From the NCBI RefSeq assembly GCF_900070355.1, contig NZ_LN849456.1:2294001-2358000 (forward strand): DNA of 64,000 bases. The letters are read 5' to 3'. The translations under genes were made by a program, and so were the position numbers. This document shows positions 8,894 through 17,380 of the stretch, one piece after another. The notes below the pieces were generated by a model. The model was not told where the DNA came from and searched no databases. It was given only the letters and a program-made list of their open reading frames with translations. This DNA is from Devriesea agamarum. GTDB taxonomy: Bacteria; Actinomycetota; Actinomycetes; Actinomycetales; Dermabacteraceae. The stretch's first letter is position 1; each line of letters opens with the position of its first letter.

Positions 8894-11800
8894 ATGACAA
8901 GTCCTCCCACGACCGGAATGCACACCGGTCGTCTCCCCGAGCGCTCGCCGCTCCGATCCCCAAGATGGCATCGCATCGTCCAGATGCTTCGTCGCTGGGG
9001 AAAGGTCCCGGGCGCAGCCGTTGCCATCGCGGCGATGCTGCTGATGCTCACGATTCCCGTCGCCCAGGCCACCGTAGATGTGCCGGGCGACTCCGACCAC
9101 AAGCCGGGTATCCGCAGCGATGGCCCGGTGGTACCCCGTGACCTCAAAGTGGCGAAGGATTCACCGTTCGCGGCCCCGGGAGTGAAAGCTGACACTGCCG
9201 GCAAGGTTCCGCATATGTGCGCTGGTAAGCGACTGGTGTACCACGCACATGTGGACGCTGCATATGTGACCCGCAAAAACGGCAAACTCTCCGTGATGGT
9301 CGTAGACGGTAGCGCGGTCACCAACGCCGATGACGTCTGCATCCGGCTGCCGCAGGAAGGTAGGGCGAGCGACGGCACCGAGGTGTCACGCATGGTGGTT
9401 CCCGTCGAGGATCGCTACCGTTTCCTGGGCGCCCCGGGCCGGATTGTGTGGTGGGCACCGATCACCAATATGGGGAATTGGGAACCGGTGTGGGCCGGGG
9501 TTGGCGCGTTTGATCCCGCTCACGAACATAAGGTACCGACAGATGTTCGGTTTGGCGCCGCAGATTTGTCGCTTGTGGAGACCCGCGGGCCCGGGCGGGT
9601 GGAACTTTTCTCCTATCAGCAGGGCGCCCCCGGCGGTGGTCGGCTGCTGTCATCGGTGGATAAGAATTACTCCACTGTCACCTTGAGCGTCGGTTCGCAC
9701 ACGCACAATAACTGGACCTTCACTAAACCGGGCGCATATCAGCTGATGTTCCAAGCGTCGCTGGTGGTTGAGAGCACCCGAGAAAAACAGCAAACCCCCA
9801 AGACTCCCGTCACCTGGCTGGTGGGGACTGACGAACAGGTGGGGCTTCCGCAGGGCACAACTACCGGCTTGTACCCGATCCGAAAAACCGCGGAGGATAT
9901 TCGCACCGAACTTGGGTTGAAAGACCCGGGGGAGGCCCCGGAACCCGATAAGCCATCGCCGACTCCGGCCGATGACAAGCGACCGCCGACAGTTACCCGA
10001 GATCAGCTTGAGGCCCAGGCTAAACAGGCCTGGACGGACAACCAGTTTGCTCCCAAGCATCCGGTCACTGCCGAAAGCCTCATTCTGAAGGCAACCGGAG
10101 GTGGTCAAAAACCGGATGGTTCCATTGCGCCGTTTGATGCCGTCTGGGCATTACGGAATAAAGACGGTAAGACCGCCGACGACACAGTGGATCCTTATGA
10201 ACGCATTCTTGAGGTTCCCGATGCGACCCTGACCTGTTTGCCTGATAAACCGGGTGTTCGCGACCTGCGCGCCCACACCCGGGGCAACTGGTCGTGGCAT
10301 CTCAGCAGTAAACCCGGGTCGGTAGCGCCGCGTATCGGTATTGACAGCACGAAAGCGGATCGGACGGGCTTGGTGCGACCGCTGTGGGCCTACCTCAGCT
10401 ATGCGGTCGGACCGGAACGCGGTGTGATGGCCAGCGGAAAATGGAGCGAGGACGGTTCCTCATTCACTCCGTTGATGCGCAGTGACAGCACGGGCCCGCG
10501 CGATATCGAAGAGCTGGAGAAGCCCGGCCTCTCGTATTCCGACTATTACTTCACGCATCCCGGAATTTATGCCGCGACCGTGTCTGTCATGGGCGCCTAC
10601 AAAGGTGATGATAAGTTCGCCAATGGCGACCGGAATATGTATATTGCCGTCGGCAACGAGGCAATTAACTATGTGCGGGAACTACGCGGCGATAAAAACA
10701 AATTGCCGACGGGTAAATATCCGTCATGCTCACCTGATTCCAAACCGGATCCGAAACCGGCTCCTGAGCCGAAGCCTGCACCCAAACCAGAGCCGAAACC
10801 CAAGCCAGAGCCCAAACCGGCTCCTAAGCCTGAGCCCGGACCCAAACCAGCCCCTGAGCCCGGCGTAAAGCCCGACGCGGATAAAGCCCGCAAAGAAGTC
10901 TCGGCAATCTGGGGTCTGCCAGAGGTTTTAATCCACACCGGACACATGGACCAGGCGGCCTACCTAGAAAAAGAAGGGCTGCGCGTAGCCCTCAAGGATG
11001 GTGCCGACCCGACGCACGAAGTTCAGCGCCCGTCGGGAACCTTCAGCTATGCGGTGCCTGATCGGGCAAAGCTGACCATCCCCGCGCAGGCCCGAGGATT
11101 CGAGAAAATCCGTCCCCACACCGAGAAGGATCAGGTATGGGTGCTGCCCCAGGTGCAAGACCCGCATCTGCCCTGGCTCGGATTCTCAACCGAAGCCATT
11201 GACTACAGTCAGCTCGCCCCGGGTTCAGCGGTCACCGTCACCATCGGTGAGTTCTCAGGCCCCGGCGCCATGTTCACCGGTCACACTGGCATTGTCGGCA
11301 ACGAAACCGCGTTGGATTCCACCAACCCAGCCAGCGCACTGGTGTATTCGGCACCTGCTCACGACCATCAGAATTTCTTCTTCACCCGACAGGGCGCCTA
11401 CAAAGTGTCCTTCCGCTTCACCGCGACCCTGAAAAACGGTCAGAAGGTGAGCAAGGATCTGAAGACCTCCTTCCTGGTCGGTGACGCCTATGTGGCAGCA
11501 GGTGATGCCCTACTCGCTGCAAAGCCGGGCCCTGGTAAGCCCGATAAGCCAGGTAAGCCCGGTCAACCGGGTGACCCGGGTCAGCCCCCCGCCCCGAGTG
11601 TTCCGCCGGCTCCTCCGGGGCCTGCTAACCCTGCCACTCCGTCTGATCCGGCTCCGGCGCCGGTACCTGCCCCTCCGGCGGCACCGATGGCTCCTCAGCC
11701 CAACCTCGCGGCTGGTCCGGGGCCGATAGGGCCAGACTCAGCACTCCCGGCTGCTGCCGTGCTCGCTCGCAACTCGGTAACCGACACGTCGTTACCGCCG

Positions 11801-12043
11801 GCAGATGAGCCCGCTCCCGCCCCGGGAGAGGCAGGTGCAGTGCAAGGACCAGGACAGTCCACGCCCGGTGCGCGTGCGCTCACCCCGCTGTCGCCGGTCG
11901 CGGCTCCCGGTTCCGCGCAGGCCCTCTCCGTTGAGACTGTGTCGAGTTTTTGGGCTGGTGTGCTGAGCTCAGCCGGTGTGGTTCTGATCGGCGGCGGTAT
12001 CGCCCTCGGGATTCTTGCGGCGCGAGCCCTGCGCAAACAGTAG
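8894..12043 (+). CDS. Large multi-domain surface-anchored repeat protein
   Basis: 1049 aa; ATG at 8894 with AAAGGA seven bases upstream. A long basic N-terminus leads into a signal segment (about 39-60). Three anchored-repeat domains follow: about 108-312 (ends near HTHNNWTFTKPGAY), about 390-590 (degenerate, HTRGNWSWHLSSKPG) and about 673-866 (IHTGHMDQAAY to HDHQNFFFTRQGAY). They are separated by Pro-rich spacers, the first made of KPEP/KPAP repeats (about 615-660), the second Pro/Ala-rich (about 877-960). A membrane helix (about 1015-1043) and ALRKQ end the protein. It is 180 bp downstream of the permease and probably projects through the wall as an accessory to the transporter. The ligand is unknown. 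Confidence 0.85.
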   Translation: MTSPPTTGMHTGRLPERSPLRSPRWHRIVQMLRRWGKVPGAAVAIAAMLLMLTIPVAQATVDVPGDSDHKPGIRSDGPVVPRDLKVAKDSPFAAPGVKADTAGKVPHMCAGKRLVYHAHVDAAYVTRKNGKLSVMVVDGSAVTNADDVCIRLPQEGRASDGTEVSRMVVPVEDRYRFLGAPGRIVWWAPITNMGNWEPVWAGVGAFDPAHEHKVPTDVRFGAADLSLVETRGPGRVELFSYQQGAPGGGRLLSSVDKNYSTVTLSVGSHTHNNWTFTKPGAYQLMFQASLVVESTREKQQTPKTPVTWLVGTDEQVGLPQGTTTGLYPIRKTAEDIRTELGLKDPGEAPEPDKPSPTPADDKRPPTVTRDQLEAQAKQAWTDNQFAPKHPVTAESLILKATGGGQKPDGSIAPFDAVWALRNKDGKTADDTVDPYERILEVPDATLTCLPDKPGVRDLRAHTRGNWSWHLSSKPGSVAPRIGIDSTKADRTGLVRPLWAYLSYAVGPERGVMASGKWSEDGSSFTPLMRSDSTGPRDIEELEKPGLSYSDYYFTHPGIYAATVSVMGAYKGDDKFANGDRNMYIAVGNEAINYVRELRGDKNKLPTGKYPSCSPDSKPDPKPAPEPKPAPKPEPKPKPEPKPAPKPEPGPKPAPEPGVKPDADKARKEVSAIWGLPEVLIHTGHMDQAAYLEKEGLRVALKDGADPTHEVQRPSGTFSYAVPDRAKLTIPAQARGFEKIRPHTEKDQVWVLPQVQDPHLPWLGFSTEAIDYSQLAPGSAVTVTIGEFSGPGAMFTGHTGIVGNETALDSTNPASALVYSAPAHDHQNFFFTRQGAYKVSFRFTATLKNGQKVSKDLKTSFLVGDAYVAAGDALLAAKPGPGKPDKPGKPGQPGDPGQPPAPSVPPAPPGPANPATPSDPAPAPVPAPPAAPMAPQPNLAAGPGPIGPDSALPAAAVLARNSVTDTSLPPADEPAPAPGEAGAVQGPGQSTPGARALTPLSPVAAPGSAQALSVETVSSFWAGVLSSAGVVLIGGGIALGILAARALRKQ

Positions 12044-12286
12044 GTGCCGTAAGAGCAGTAACCACTCGTCCAGCAGTAACATTTCGGAGCCCGTCGGTGG
12101 CCCGTCCGGTTTGTGTTCTCGCGTCTTCCGCTGCGGCGGTCGATGCCTGGCAGCCGGGCGGGCCATCTTTATATGGCCATGGAACCAACGAAGGTCGGAT
12201 AGTCCTGACGAGACCAGCTTTTAGGCTAGAGAAGCTTTTGGGTGGGGAAGCAGTTTCCGCCACCATGCCAAGTGTTCAGGAGTGTC

Positions 12287-13687
12287 ATGCCGCCGACAGT
12301 GATGGGACCCGGTCTGCCGGGTAAAGTGCCAGCCCCTAACCTGATCAACGGGGCGACTACGCACGGTCTGCTAGGTAGACGCCGTATTCGTCATCCCGGA
12401 GAGATCCCGCTTCTGGTGATCGGCATTGTGTTTACCGTGCTGGTCTACCTGGGGTGGTGGTTCGCCTTGATCCTCACCGTCATCAACCTGGCACGCGGCA
12501 GTGGCCCCACAATATTCAGCATCGACAGCGATTATCTCGACCTGTTTATGGTGCTGGGGGCATTGCCACTGCTCCTATGGGTAGCCCGTGCGTTTATGTA
12601 CGGACGGATGAGAGCGAACGGCGTGAAAATGTCCCTCACCCAGTTCCCCGAGGGGTACCGCATGGTGGTTGAGGCGGCAGAAGATTTTGGTCTGCGCAGG
12701 GTTCCCGACGCCTATGTGATCTCCGGAGGCGGGACGGTGAACGCGTTTGCTGTCGGTCATGGATTCAGGCGGTTCGTGACCGTGCACTCTGACCTATTTG
12801 AGGTGGGCGGTACGGCCCGCGACCCCGAGGCCTTACGGTTTGTGATCGCCCATGAAGTAGGCCATCTCGCAGCTGGTCACGTGGGCTATTTCCGGCTGCT
12901 GTTTACCCAGCTCTTTCGGGTCATACCGTTTGTGGGTGATGCGTTCTCTCGGTCCCAGGAATACACCGCCGATAACTACGGGTATGCGCACTGTCCGCAG
13001 GGTGCACCCGGTGTCATGGCCCTGCTGTCCGGAGGGAAATATTTAAACGCCCACGTGAATGTGCACGAACTTGCCGACCGCGCTGCCAGCGAAAAAGGGT
13101 TCTGGGTACACGTGGTGAACTGGCGCTCATCTCATCCCGTGATCACGTGGCGAACTCACGCGCTCAGGGACCGAAATCGCCCCGGGCGTCTGTTCTTCCG
13201 TCCGCGTACGCAGGGCTATGAGTCGCCGTTGCCGTCCGGTCATGATTTCACCGAGTACTGGCCGAGCCCGCAGGAAGTGCGGGATCTGCTCGATCGCACC
13301 CGCGGCCTGCGCAACCCGCAGCTGGAGCCGCAATTTGGTCGGTATCCCGGGGTCGATTACAGCGATGGTCCGCGCACCATTGATATTCAGGTGGCGCATC
13401 CATTCACGCGCCGGGATATCGCCTCAACCTCGGGTATGGGGTACTCGTATTCCGCCTCTACGCCGCACGGCCACAATGGTCCTGGCTACGGCCACAATGG
13501 ATCGGGTTATGCACACAATGCGCCCCGCCATGGACACGACTCAGGCACAGGTTATGGCCATACCGCGGGTCAAGATCAGAGCCACGTTACGGGCCAGCCT
13601 CACAACCCGGGCCCGGGTCCGGATCGGGGACAGGCACAAGACCAGGGCCGACATCAGGACCCAGATCAAGGCCAAGGTCAGGGCTAA
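12287..13687 (+). CDS. M48-family membrane metalloprotease with Gly/His/Gln-rich tail
   Basis: About 466 aa. Two hydrophobic helices near the N-terminus are followed by the zinc-protease core: His189-Glu190-x-x-His193 (AHEVGHLAAGH) and the third ligand Glu225 in QEYTADNYGY. This is the M48 (HtpX/Ste24-like) pattern; such enzymes cleave membrane or misfolded proteins. ATG 12287 is preferred because AGGAG lies four bases upstream; an earlier GTG at 12242 is possible. The last ~75 residues are low-complexity (G-Y-G-H-N, then D-Q-G-Q repeats) and could bind metal. The gene follows the surface transporter locus but 240 bp separate them, so shared expression is not shown. The 12044-12286 gap contains only weak GC-rich inverted repeats. 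Confidence 0.87.
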   Translation: MPPTVMGPGLPGKVPAPNLINGATTHGLLGRRRIRHPGEIPLLVIGIVFTVLVYLGWWFALILTVINLARGSGPTIFSIDSDYLDLFMVLGALPLLLWVARAFMYGRMRANGVKMSLTQFPEGYRMVVEAAEDFGLRRVPDAYVISGGGTVNAFAVGHGFRRFVTVHSDLFEVGGTARDPEALRFVIAHEVGHLAAGHVGYFRLLFTQLFRVIPFVGDAFSRSQEYTADNYGYAHCPQGAPGVMALLSGGKYLNAHVNVHELADRAASEKGFWVHVVNWRSSHPVITWRTHALRDRNRPGRLFFRPRTQGYESPLPSGHDFTEYWPSPQEVRDLLDRTRGLRNPQLEPQFGRYPGVDYSDGPRTIDIQVAHPFTRRDIASTSGMGYSYSASTPHGHNGPGYGHNGSGYAHNAPRHGHDSGTGYGHTAGQDQSHVTGQPHNPGPGPDRGQAQDQGRHQDPDQGQGQG

Positions 13688-13759
13688 AGCGTGGCTTAAG
13701 GTCAAGGCCAGGGTTAGGGCCACGGTTAAGGCCTGGGTTTAGGCCCAAGGCCAAGGAAC
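13664..13759 (+). repeat. Degenerate hexamer repeat (GGYYAR) crossing the M48 stop codon
   Basis: Successive units such as GGCCAA, GGTCAG, GGCTAA, GGTCAA, GGCCAG, GGTTAG and GGTTAA encode the C-terminal Q-G dipeptides and continue about 70 bp past the TAA at 13685-13687. The stop is itself a variant unit (GGCTAA). Confidence 0.65.
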
Positions 13760-13769
13760 AGTGGCGAGC

Positions 13770-14450
13770 TCAGCTGCGATGCCGCCCTAACCGTGGGGTT
13801 GGGCTGAGCCATCCCGCCAGGGTTCGTACGTGCTGTTCAATTAATGCGGCGGCGGTCGTAGCCACCTCGGGGGATTGCCGGTACGGATCCGGGATATCGG
13901 GTACCTCGCGTGCGCGCAAGGTGCGCGTCCACTCGGCGATGGTCTGCGCTGTTGGCGGGCCGAGCACCACGAGCGACGGCACGCCCGTCAGCACACCCGT
14001 GCGGCGCGCAAAAACCGGCCAGTCCTCGATAATCCGCGACCGCTGCTCCCAGGTCATGGTGAGCACCAGGTCGGAGTTACTCATGATCTCCCAGTCGAGC
14101 TGACGGGCTCGAAACTGCGGGGCCTGCCATCCGCGGTCGGTCAACGGAGCATGCATTTCACGGGCGATCGGGTGGCGCGACATGGCTGTGGTGCCAGCCG
14201 AGGCAACCCCGACACGCTCTTTGGTGGGCAGCCCATCGGGCAGCAGGTGGACTAACGCCACCTCGGCAAACGGGGACCGGCAGACGTTGCCGGTGCACAC
14301 GAATAGGACCCTCGGTGGCCGCGACGGCGCAGGTGTTGACGCAGCTGGCGCTGAGGCAAGGGATCCCGACCGGGGGGATCCCCCGGGGGCTTGGGGGGTG
14401 GCGGCGCGGCGGCGACCGCGAGGTGTCCTGGTCTCCCGCTGAGCGTTCAC
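13770..14450 (-). CDS. Low-molecular-weight protein-tyrosine-phosphatase family protein
   Basis: 226 aa if started at GTG 14450. The phosphatase loop VCTGNVCRSP has Cys52 and Arg58 in the C-x5-R arrangement, and DIPDPYRQ near the C-terminus supplies the usual general-acid Asp. The enzyme would dephosphorylate Tyr-phosphorylated proteins or, in related arsenate reductases, reduce arsenate. The 45 residues before the core are Arg/Pro/Ala-rich and not part of the fold. An in-frame ATG at 14558 would add 36 residues, but would run through the leader of the divergent aldehyde dehydrogenase. No strong ribosome binding site decides the start. Confidence 0.82.
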   Translation of the reverse strand: MNAQRETRTPRGRRRAATPQAPGGSPRSGSLASAPAASTPAPSRPPRVLFVCTGNVCRSPFAEVALVHLLPDGLPTKERVGVASAGTTAMSRHPIAREMHAPLTDRGWQAPQFRARQLDWEIMSNSDLVLTMTWEQRSRIIEDWPVFARRTGVLTGVPSLVVLGPPTAQTIAEWTRTLRAREVPDIPDPYRQSPEVATTAAALIEQHVRTLAGWLSPTPRLGRHRS

Positions 14451-14504
14451 CCTGACATGTGTATTAGAGAATGGGGATTTGGGCAAGTACGCGGGTGTGG
14501 TGGT

Positions 14505-14537
14505 ACGTGACACAGTGGGAGCTGAGGAACGTGACAC
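14505..14537 (+). promoter_or_regulatory. Direct repeat ACGTGACAC x2 upstream of the aldehyde dehydrogenase
   Basis: ACGTGACAC occurs at 14505-14513 and 14529-14537 (24 bp apart) in the divergent leader between the phosphatase and aldehyde dehydrogenase genes. The second copy extends to GTGACACGATGG, which is identical to the inverted sequence at 1566-1577 beside the LacI regulator. Confidence 0.3.
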
Positions 14538-14589
14538 GATGGGGCCGACGTTGTTCACTGTGCTTCACGCCGTGGGGAGGAGAGACGCG

Positions 14590-16128
14590 ATGACCTCTGC
14601 GCAAGACCAGGTGGGCGCCGCCTCGCCGGATCGCCATGATGAACCATCGGCGCCTGATATTTCGACCGTTGGCTCGTATGCTGGTTCGTGTGGGGAACGT
14701 GAACCTGAGGATGTGCCCGCGGCGGTAGCCCAGGTGATGGCGGCTCAACGCGAGGCTTTTGAGGTGGGGTGCACGGCATCGCTTGTTGCTCGCCGCAACG
14801 CATTAATCGCCTTGCGCACGGCTGTCCTCGAGGAGACCCCTGCGATCTGCCGGGCTCTGCACGAGGACCTCGGGAAGTCAGCCGATGAGGCCCGGGTGAC
14901 GGAAATTTCTCTGGTTGTGTCCGAGATTGACCATATGCTGAAGCATTTTGTGCGCTGGCTGAACCCGCAGCGGTTGCCGTTACCGCTGTCCTTGCGACCG
15001 GCAACGGCTCGGCTCTGGCGGGAACCGCTCGGGGTGTGCCTTGTGATCGCGCCCTGGAACTATCCGGTGCAGTTAGCGCTAGCCCCGCTGGTTGCGGCTA
15101 TCGCGGGAGGAAACAGTGCGGTGCTGGCGCCCAGTGAGCTCGCCCCCGCCACGTCCCGCGTGCTTCACCGGATTGTGTCCTCGCGGTTACCCACCGGGTT
15201 TTGCCGGGTGATTGAGGGCGGCGCCGACGTGAAGAAAGAACTTTTGCGTCACCGTTTCGACCATATTTTCTACACCGGTGGGGCCCGCGTGGGCCGGATC
15301 GTGGCGCGGGCAGCAGCCGAACATCTGAGCCCGGTCACGCTCGAACTTGGCGGAAAATCTCCGGTGTATGTGGGCGATGACCTTCGACAGACCGAACTAG
15401 AAGTTGCTGCACGCCACATCGCGTGGGGAAAGTTTACGAATGCGGGGCAGACCTGCGTCGCCCCCGACTATGTCATGGCATCCCCGGCGATGCTTGAGCG
15501 TCTGGTGCCCGCTCTGCGCTGCGCCATCACCGCCATGTACGGTGAAAACCCGGCCACCTCCCCGGACTATGGACGGATTATCTCGGCTGAGCACCACCGT
15601 AGGCTCGTGGGGCTGCTGAACCCGGATCGGATCGTGCACGGGGGACAGCACGAGAGCACGACCCGCTACCTCGCACCCACCGTGATGGCCCCGGTGACCT
15701 GGGACGACGATGTGATGGCGGACGAAATCTTTGGGCCGATCCTCCCGCTGGTTGCGGTGGATGGTCCCGCAGCGGCGATTCATGCCATCCGATCCCGCGA
15801 CAAACCACTGACGATATATGTCTTTACCCGCGATAAGACCGCGCGGACCCTGCTGACCAGGCACACCTCGTCTGGTTCCGTGGTGATGGGGATGACCCTG
15901 GCTCATCTCGCTGCGCCCGCGGTGCCGTTCGGCGGGGTGGGGGAGTCCGGGTACGGCGCCTACCACGGACGCACGGGGTTAGAGACGTTCACCCACGCCA
16001 AGCCGGTGGTGGTTAAACCGCTCCTGCCAGACACTCTTGCTCTGGGTCGTCCGCCAATTCGCCCGGCTGCCCGTGCCGCTTTGAAAGCGCTCGGTGTGGT
16101 GCGCGGACGAGATACCCCGCTCGATTAA
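14590..16128 (+). CDS. Aldehyde dehydrogenase (class 3-like)
   Basis: 512 aa. ATG at 14590 follows GGAGGAG by about seven bases; an earlier in-frame start at 14479 has no such site. NAD(P)-dependent aldehyde oxidation is indicated by the catalytic Cys289 (NAGQTCVAP), general base Glu252 (LELGGKSPVYV), and the APWNYPVQL and GGVGESGYGAYHG motifs. The sequence is closer to class 3/fatty aldehyde dehydrogenases (IAWGKFTNAGQTC, SGYGAYHGRTGLETF) than to betaine aldehyde types. Residues 1-40 are an extra N-terminal segment. The substrate is not predictable; neighbours (phosphatase on one side, metF on the other) give no pathway clue. Confidence 0.9.
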   Translation: MTSAQDQVGAASPDRHDEPSAPDISTVGSYAGSCGEREPEDVPAAVAQVMAAQREAFEVGCTASLVARRNALIALRTAVLEETPAICRALHEDLGKSADEARVTEISLVVSEIDHMLKHFVRWLNPQRLPLPLSLRPATARLWREPLGVCLVIAPWNYPVQLALAPLVAAIAGGNSAVLAPSELAPATSRVLHRIVSSRLPTGFCRVIEGGADVKKELLRHRFDHIFYTGGARVGRIVARAAAEHLSPVTLELGGKSPVYVGDDLRQTELEVAARHIAWGKFTNAGQTCVAPDYVMASPAMLERLVPALRCAITAMYGENPATSPDYGRIISAEHHRRLVGLLNPDRIVHGGQHESTTRYLAPTVMAPVTWDDDVMADEIFGPILPLVAVDGPAAAIHAIRSRDKPLTIYVFTRDKTARTLLTRHTSSGSVVMGMTLAHLAAPAVPFGGVGESGYGAYHGRTGLETFTHAKPVVVKPLLPDTLALGRPPIRPAARAALKALGVVRGRDTPLD

Positions 16129-16241
16129 CGCGAACAGGCACATCGGCACACCGCGGTATACCATCCGCTGACCACGTGAAATGCCGGTCCATCTGACCCA
16201 CACCGTCATATAGAGTCATCCAACGCCGCGTTCGATGACGG

Positions 16242-17219
16242 GTGCACAAGCACCTCATTAACGTCGCGGTTATGTGCCCCAATCCTTTACCGCAACCACC
16301 GCCCACAGCCCCCGCGCTCGGGCCATCCCGGGTTCGCAGGCCGGCCGTCAGCTACGAGCTGTTCCCTGCTCGCGGCGATCAGAGTTTTGACAAGCTTCGC
16401 CACACCGTCGCCGAACTGGAAGCCACTGCCCCGGACTATGTGTCGGTCACCTGCGCATCGGGCCGAACCAATTTGAATCGGATGATTGAACTGGTCGACC
16501 ATCTGCTGTGGCGCACCCGGCTACGGCCACTGGTGCATCTGACCTGCGTCGGATCGACGCCGCAGGCGTTAGAACAGGTTGTGCGCGACCTGCTTGGACG
16601 CGGAGTGCGTGGCATTCTCGCCCTGCGCGGAGACACCCCTTCTGGTTACAGCCCTGACGAGGACGAGTTTCCGTTCGCCCGCTACCTCGTGGAACTCATT
16701 CGCCGCGTGGAACGCGAAGAGACCGCAGCTCTTGCGGCTGGGCGCCTCGCGGTGGGAGTTGCTGCGTACGCACAGAAACATCCCGAATCTCCATCGCTTC
16801 GCCACGACGTGGAAGTACTCCTGAGCAAAGAACGCTCCGGCGCTGACTTCGCAATCACACAAGTGTTCTTCAACCCGTTGGAGTACACCAACTTGGTCAG
16901 CAGGGCGCGCCGTGCCGGTGTCACCATTCCGATCATTCCCGGCTTCGTGCCAATGACCTCGGTGCGCAGACTCACCCGCCTAGCAGAACTGTCCGGGGTG
17001 CACTGCCCTGACCAGCATCTTCATGCGCTTGAGGTGGCAACCAGTGACGCGCAGCGCCGCAGGATCGGAGTGCGCGCCACGGTGGAACTGGCTCGGGCGG
17101 CGCTCGATGCCGGAGCACCCGGTATCCATCTCTTCACGTTTAACGAGCACGCCGACGCGCTCGATGTGCTCGACCAGCTCGACCTCAGCCGGTATCGCGC
17201 TCCGGCGCTCGCCGTGTAG
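16242..17219 (+). CDS. metF: 5,10-methylenetetrahydrofolate reductase
   Basis: 325 aa in the usual size range. Reduces 5,10-methylene-THF to 5-methyl-THF with FAD, supplying the methyl donor for methionine synthesis. Family patterns are VSYELFPARG near residue 35, LVHLTCVGSTPQALE, the GILALRGDTPSGY loop and DFAITQVFFNPLEY, which carry folate and flavin contacts. The start is uncertain: GTG 16242 and ATG 16272 both lack a clear Shine-Dalgarno sequence. It lies 161 bp upstream of metE and in the same direction, so the two make the last two steps of cobalamin-independent methionine synthesis. No SAM or cobalamin riboswitch motif was recognised upstream. Confidence 0.93.
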   Translation: MHKHLINVAVMCPNPLPQPPPTAPALGPSRVRRPAVSYELFPARGDQSFDKLRHTVAELEATAPDYVSVTCASGRTNLNRMIELVDHLLWRTRLRPLVHLTCVGSTPQALEQVVRDLLGRGVRGILALRGDTPSGYSPDEDEFPFARYLVELIRRVEREETAALAAGRLAVGVAAYAQKHPESPSLRHDVEVLLSKERSGADFAITQVFFNPLEYTNLVSRARRAGVTIPIIPGFVPMTSVRRLTRLAELSGVHCPDQHLHALEVATSDAQRRRIGVRATVELARAALDAGAPGIHLFTFNEHADALDVLDQLDLSRYRAPALAV

Positions 17220-17380
17220 ACCGCCCACCGTTTCACCTGCGCCGTCAATCCTGTCGCCTCGGCTTGTTCTGCCATCCCGGATCGTCCTGCCGTGTGGATC
17301 GCTACCCGCGGCCCTCGCCCAACTCACCCTCACTCATCCACCCGCCCCTCGACATCAACACCATCACTCTTGGAGGACCC

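Noticed and set aside
14479-14589. Upstream extension of the aldehyde dehydrogenase
   Set aside because: ATG 14590 has GGAGGAG, and the longer frame overlaps the divergent leader with no ribosome binding site.
17220-17380. Possible SAM or cobalamin riboswitch before metE
   Set aside because: No conserved core or pairing pattern of these riboswitches could be recognised in the 161-bp gap.
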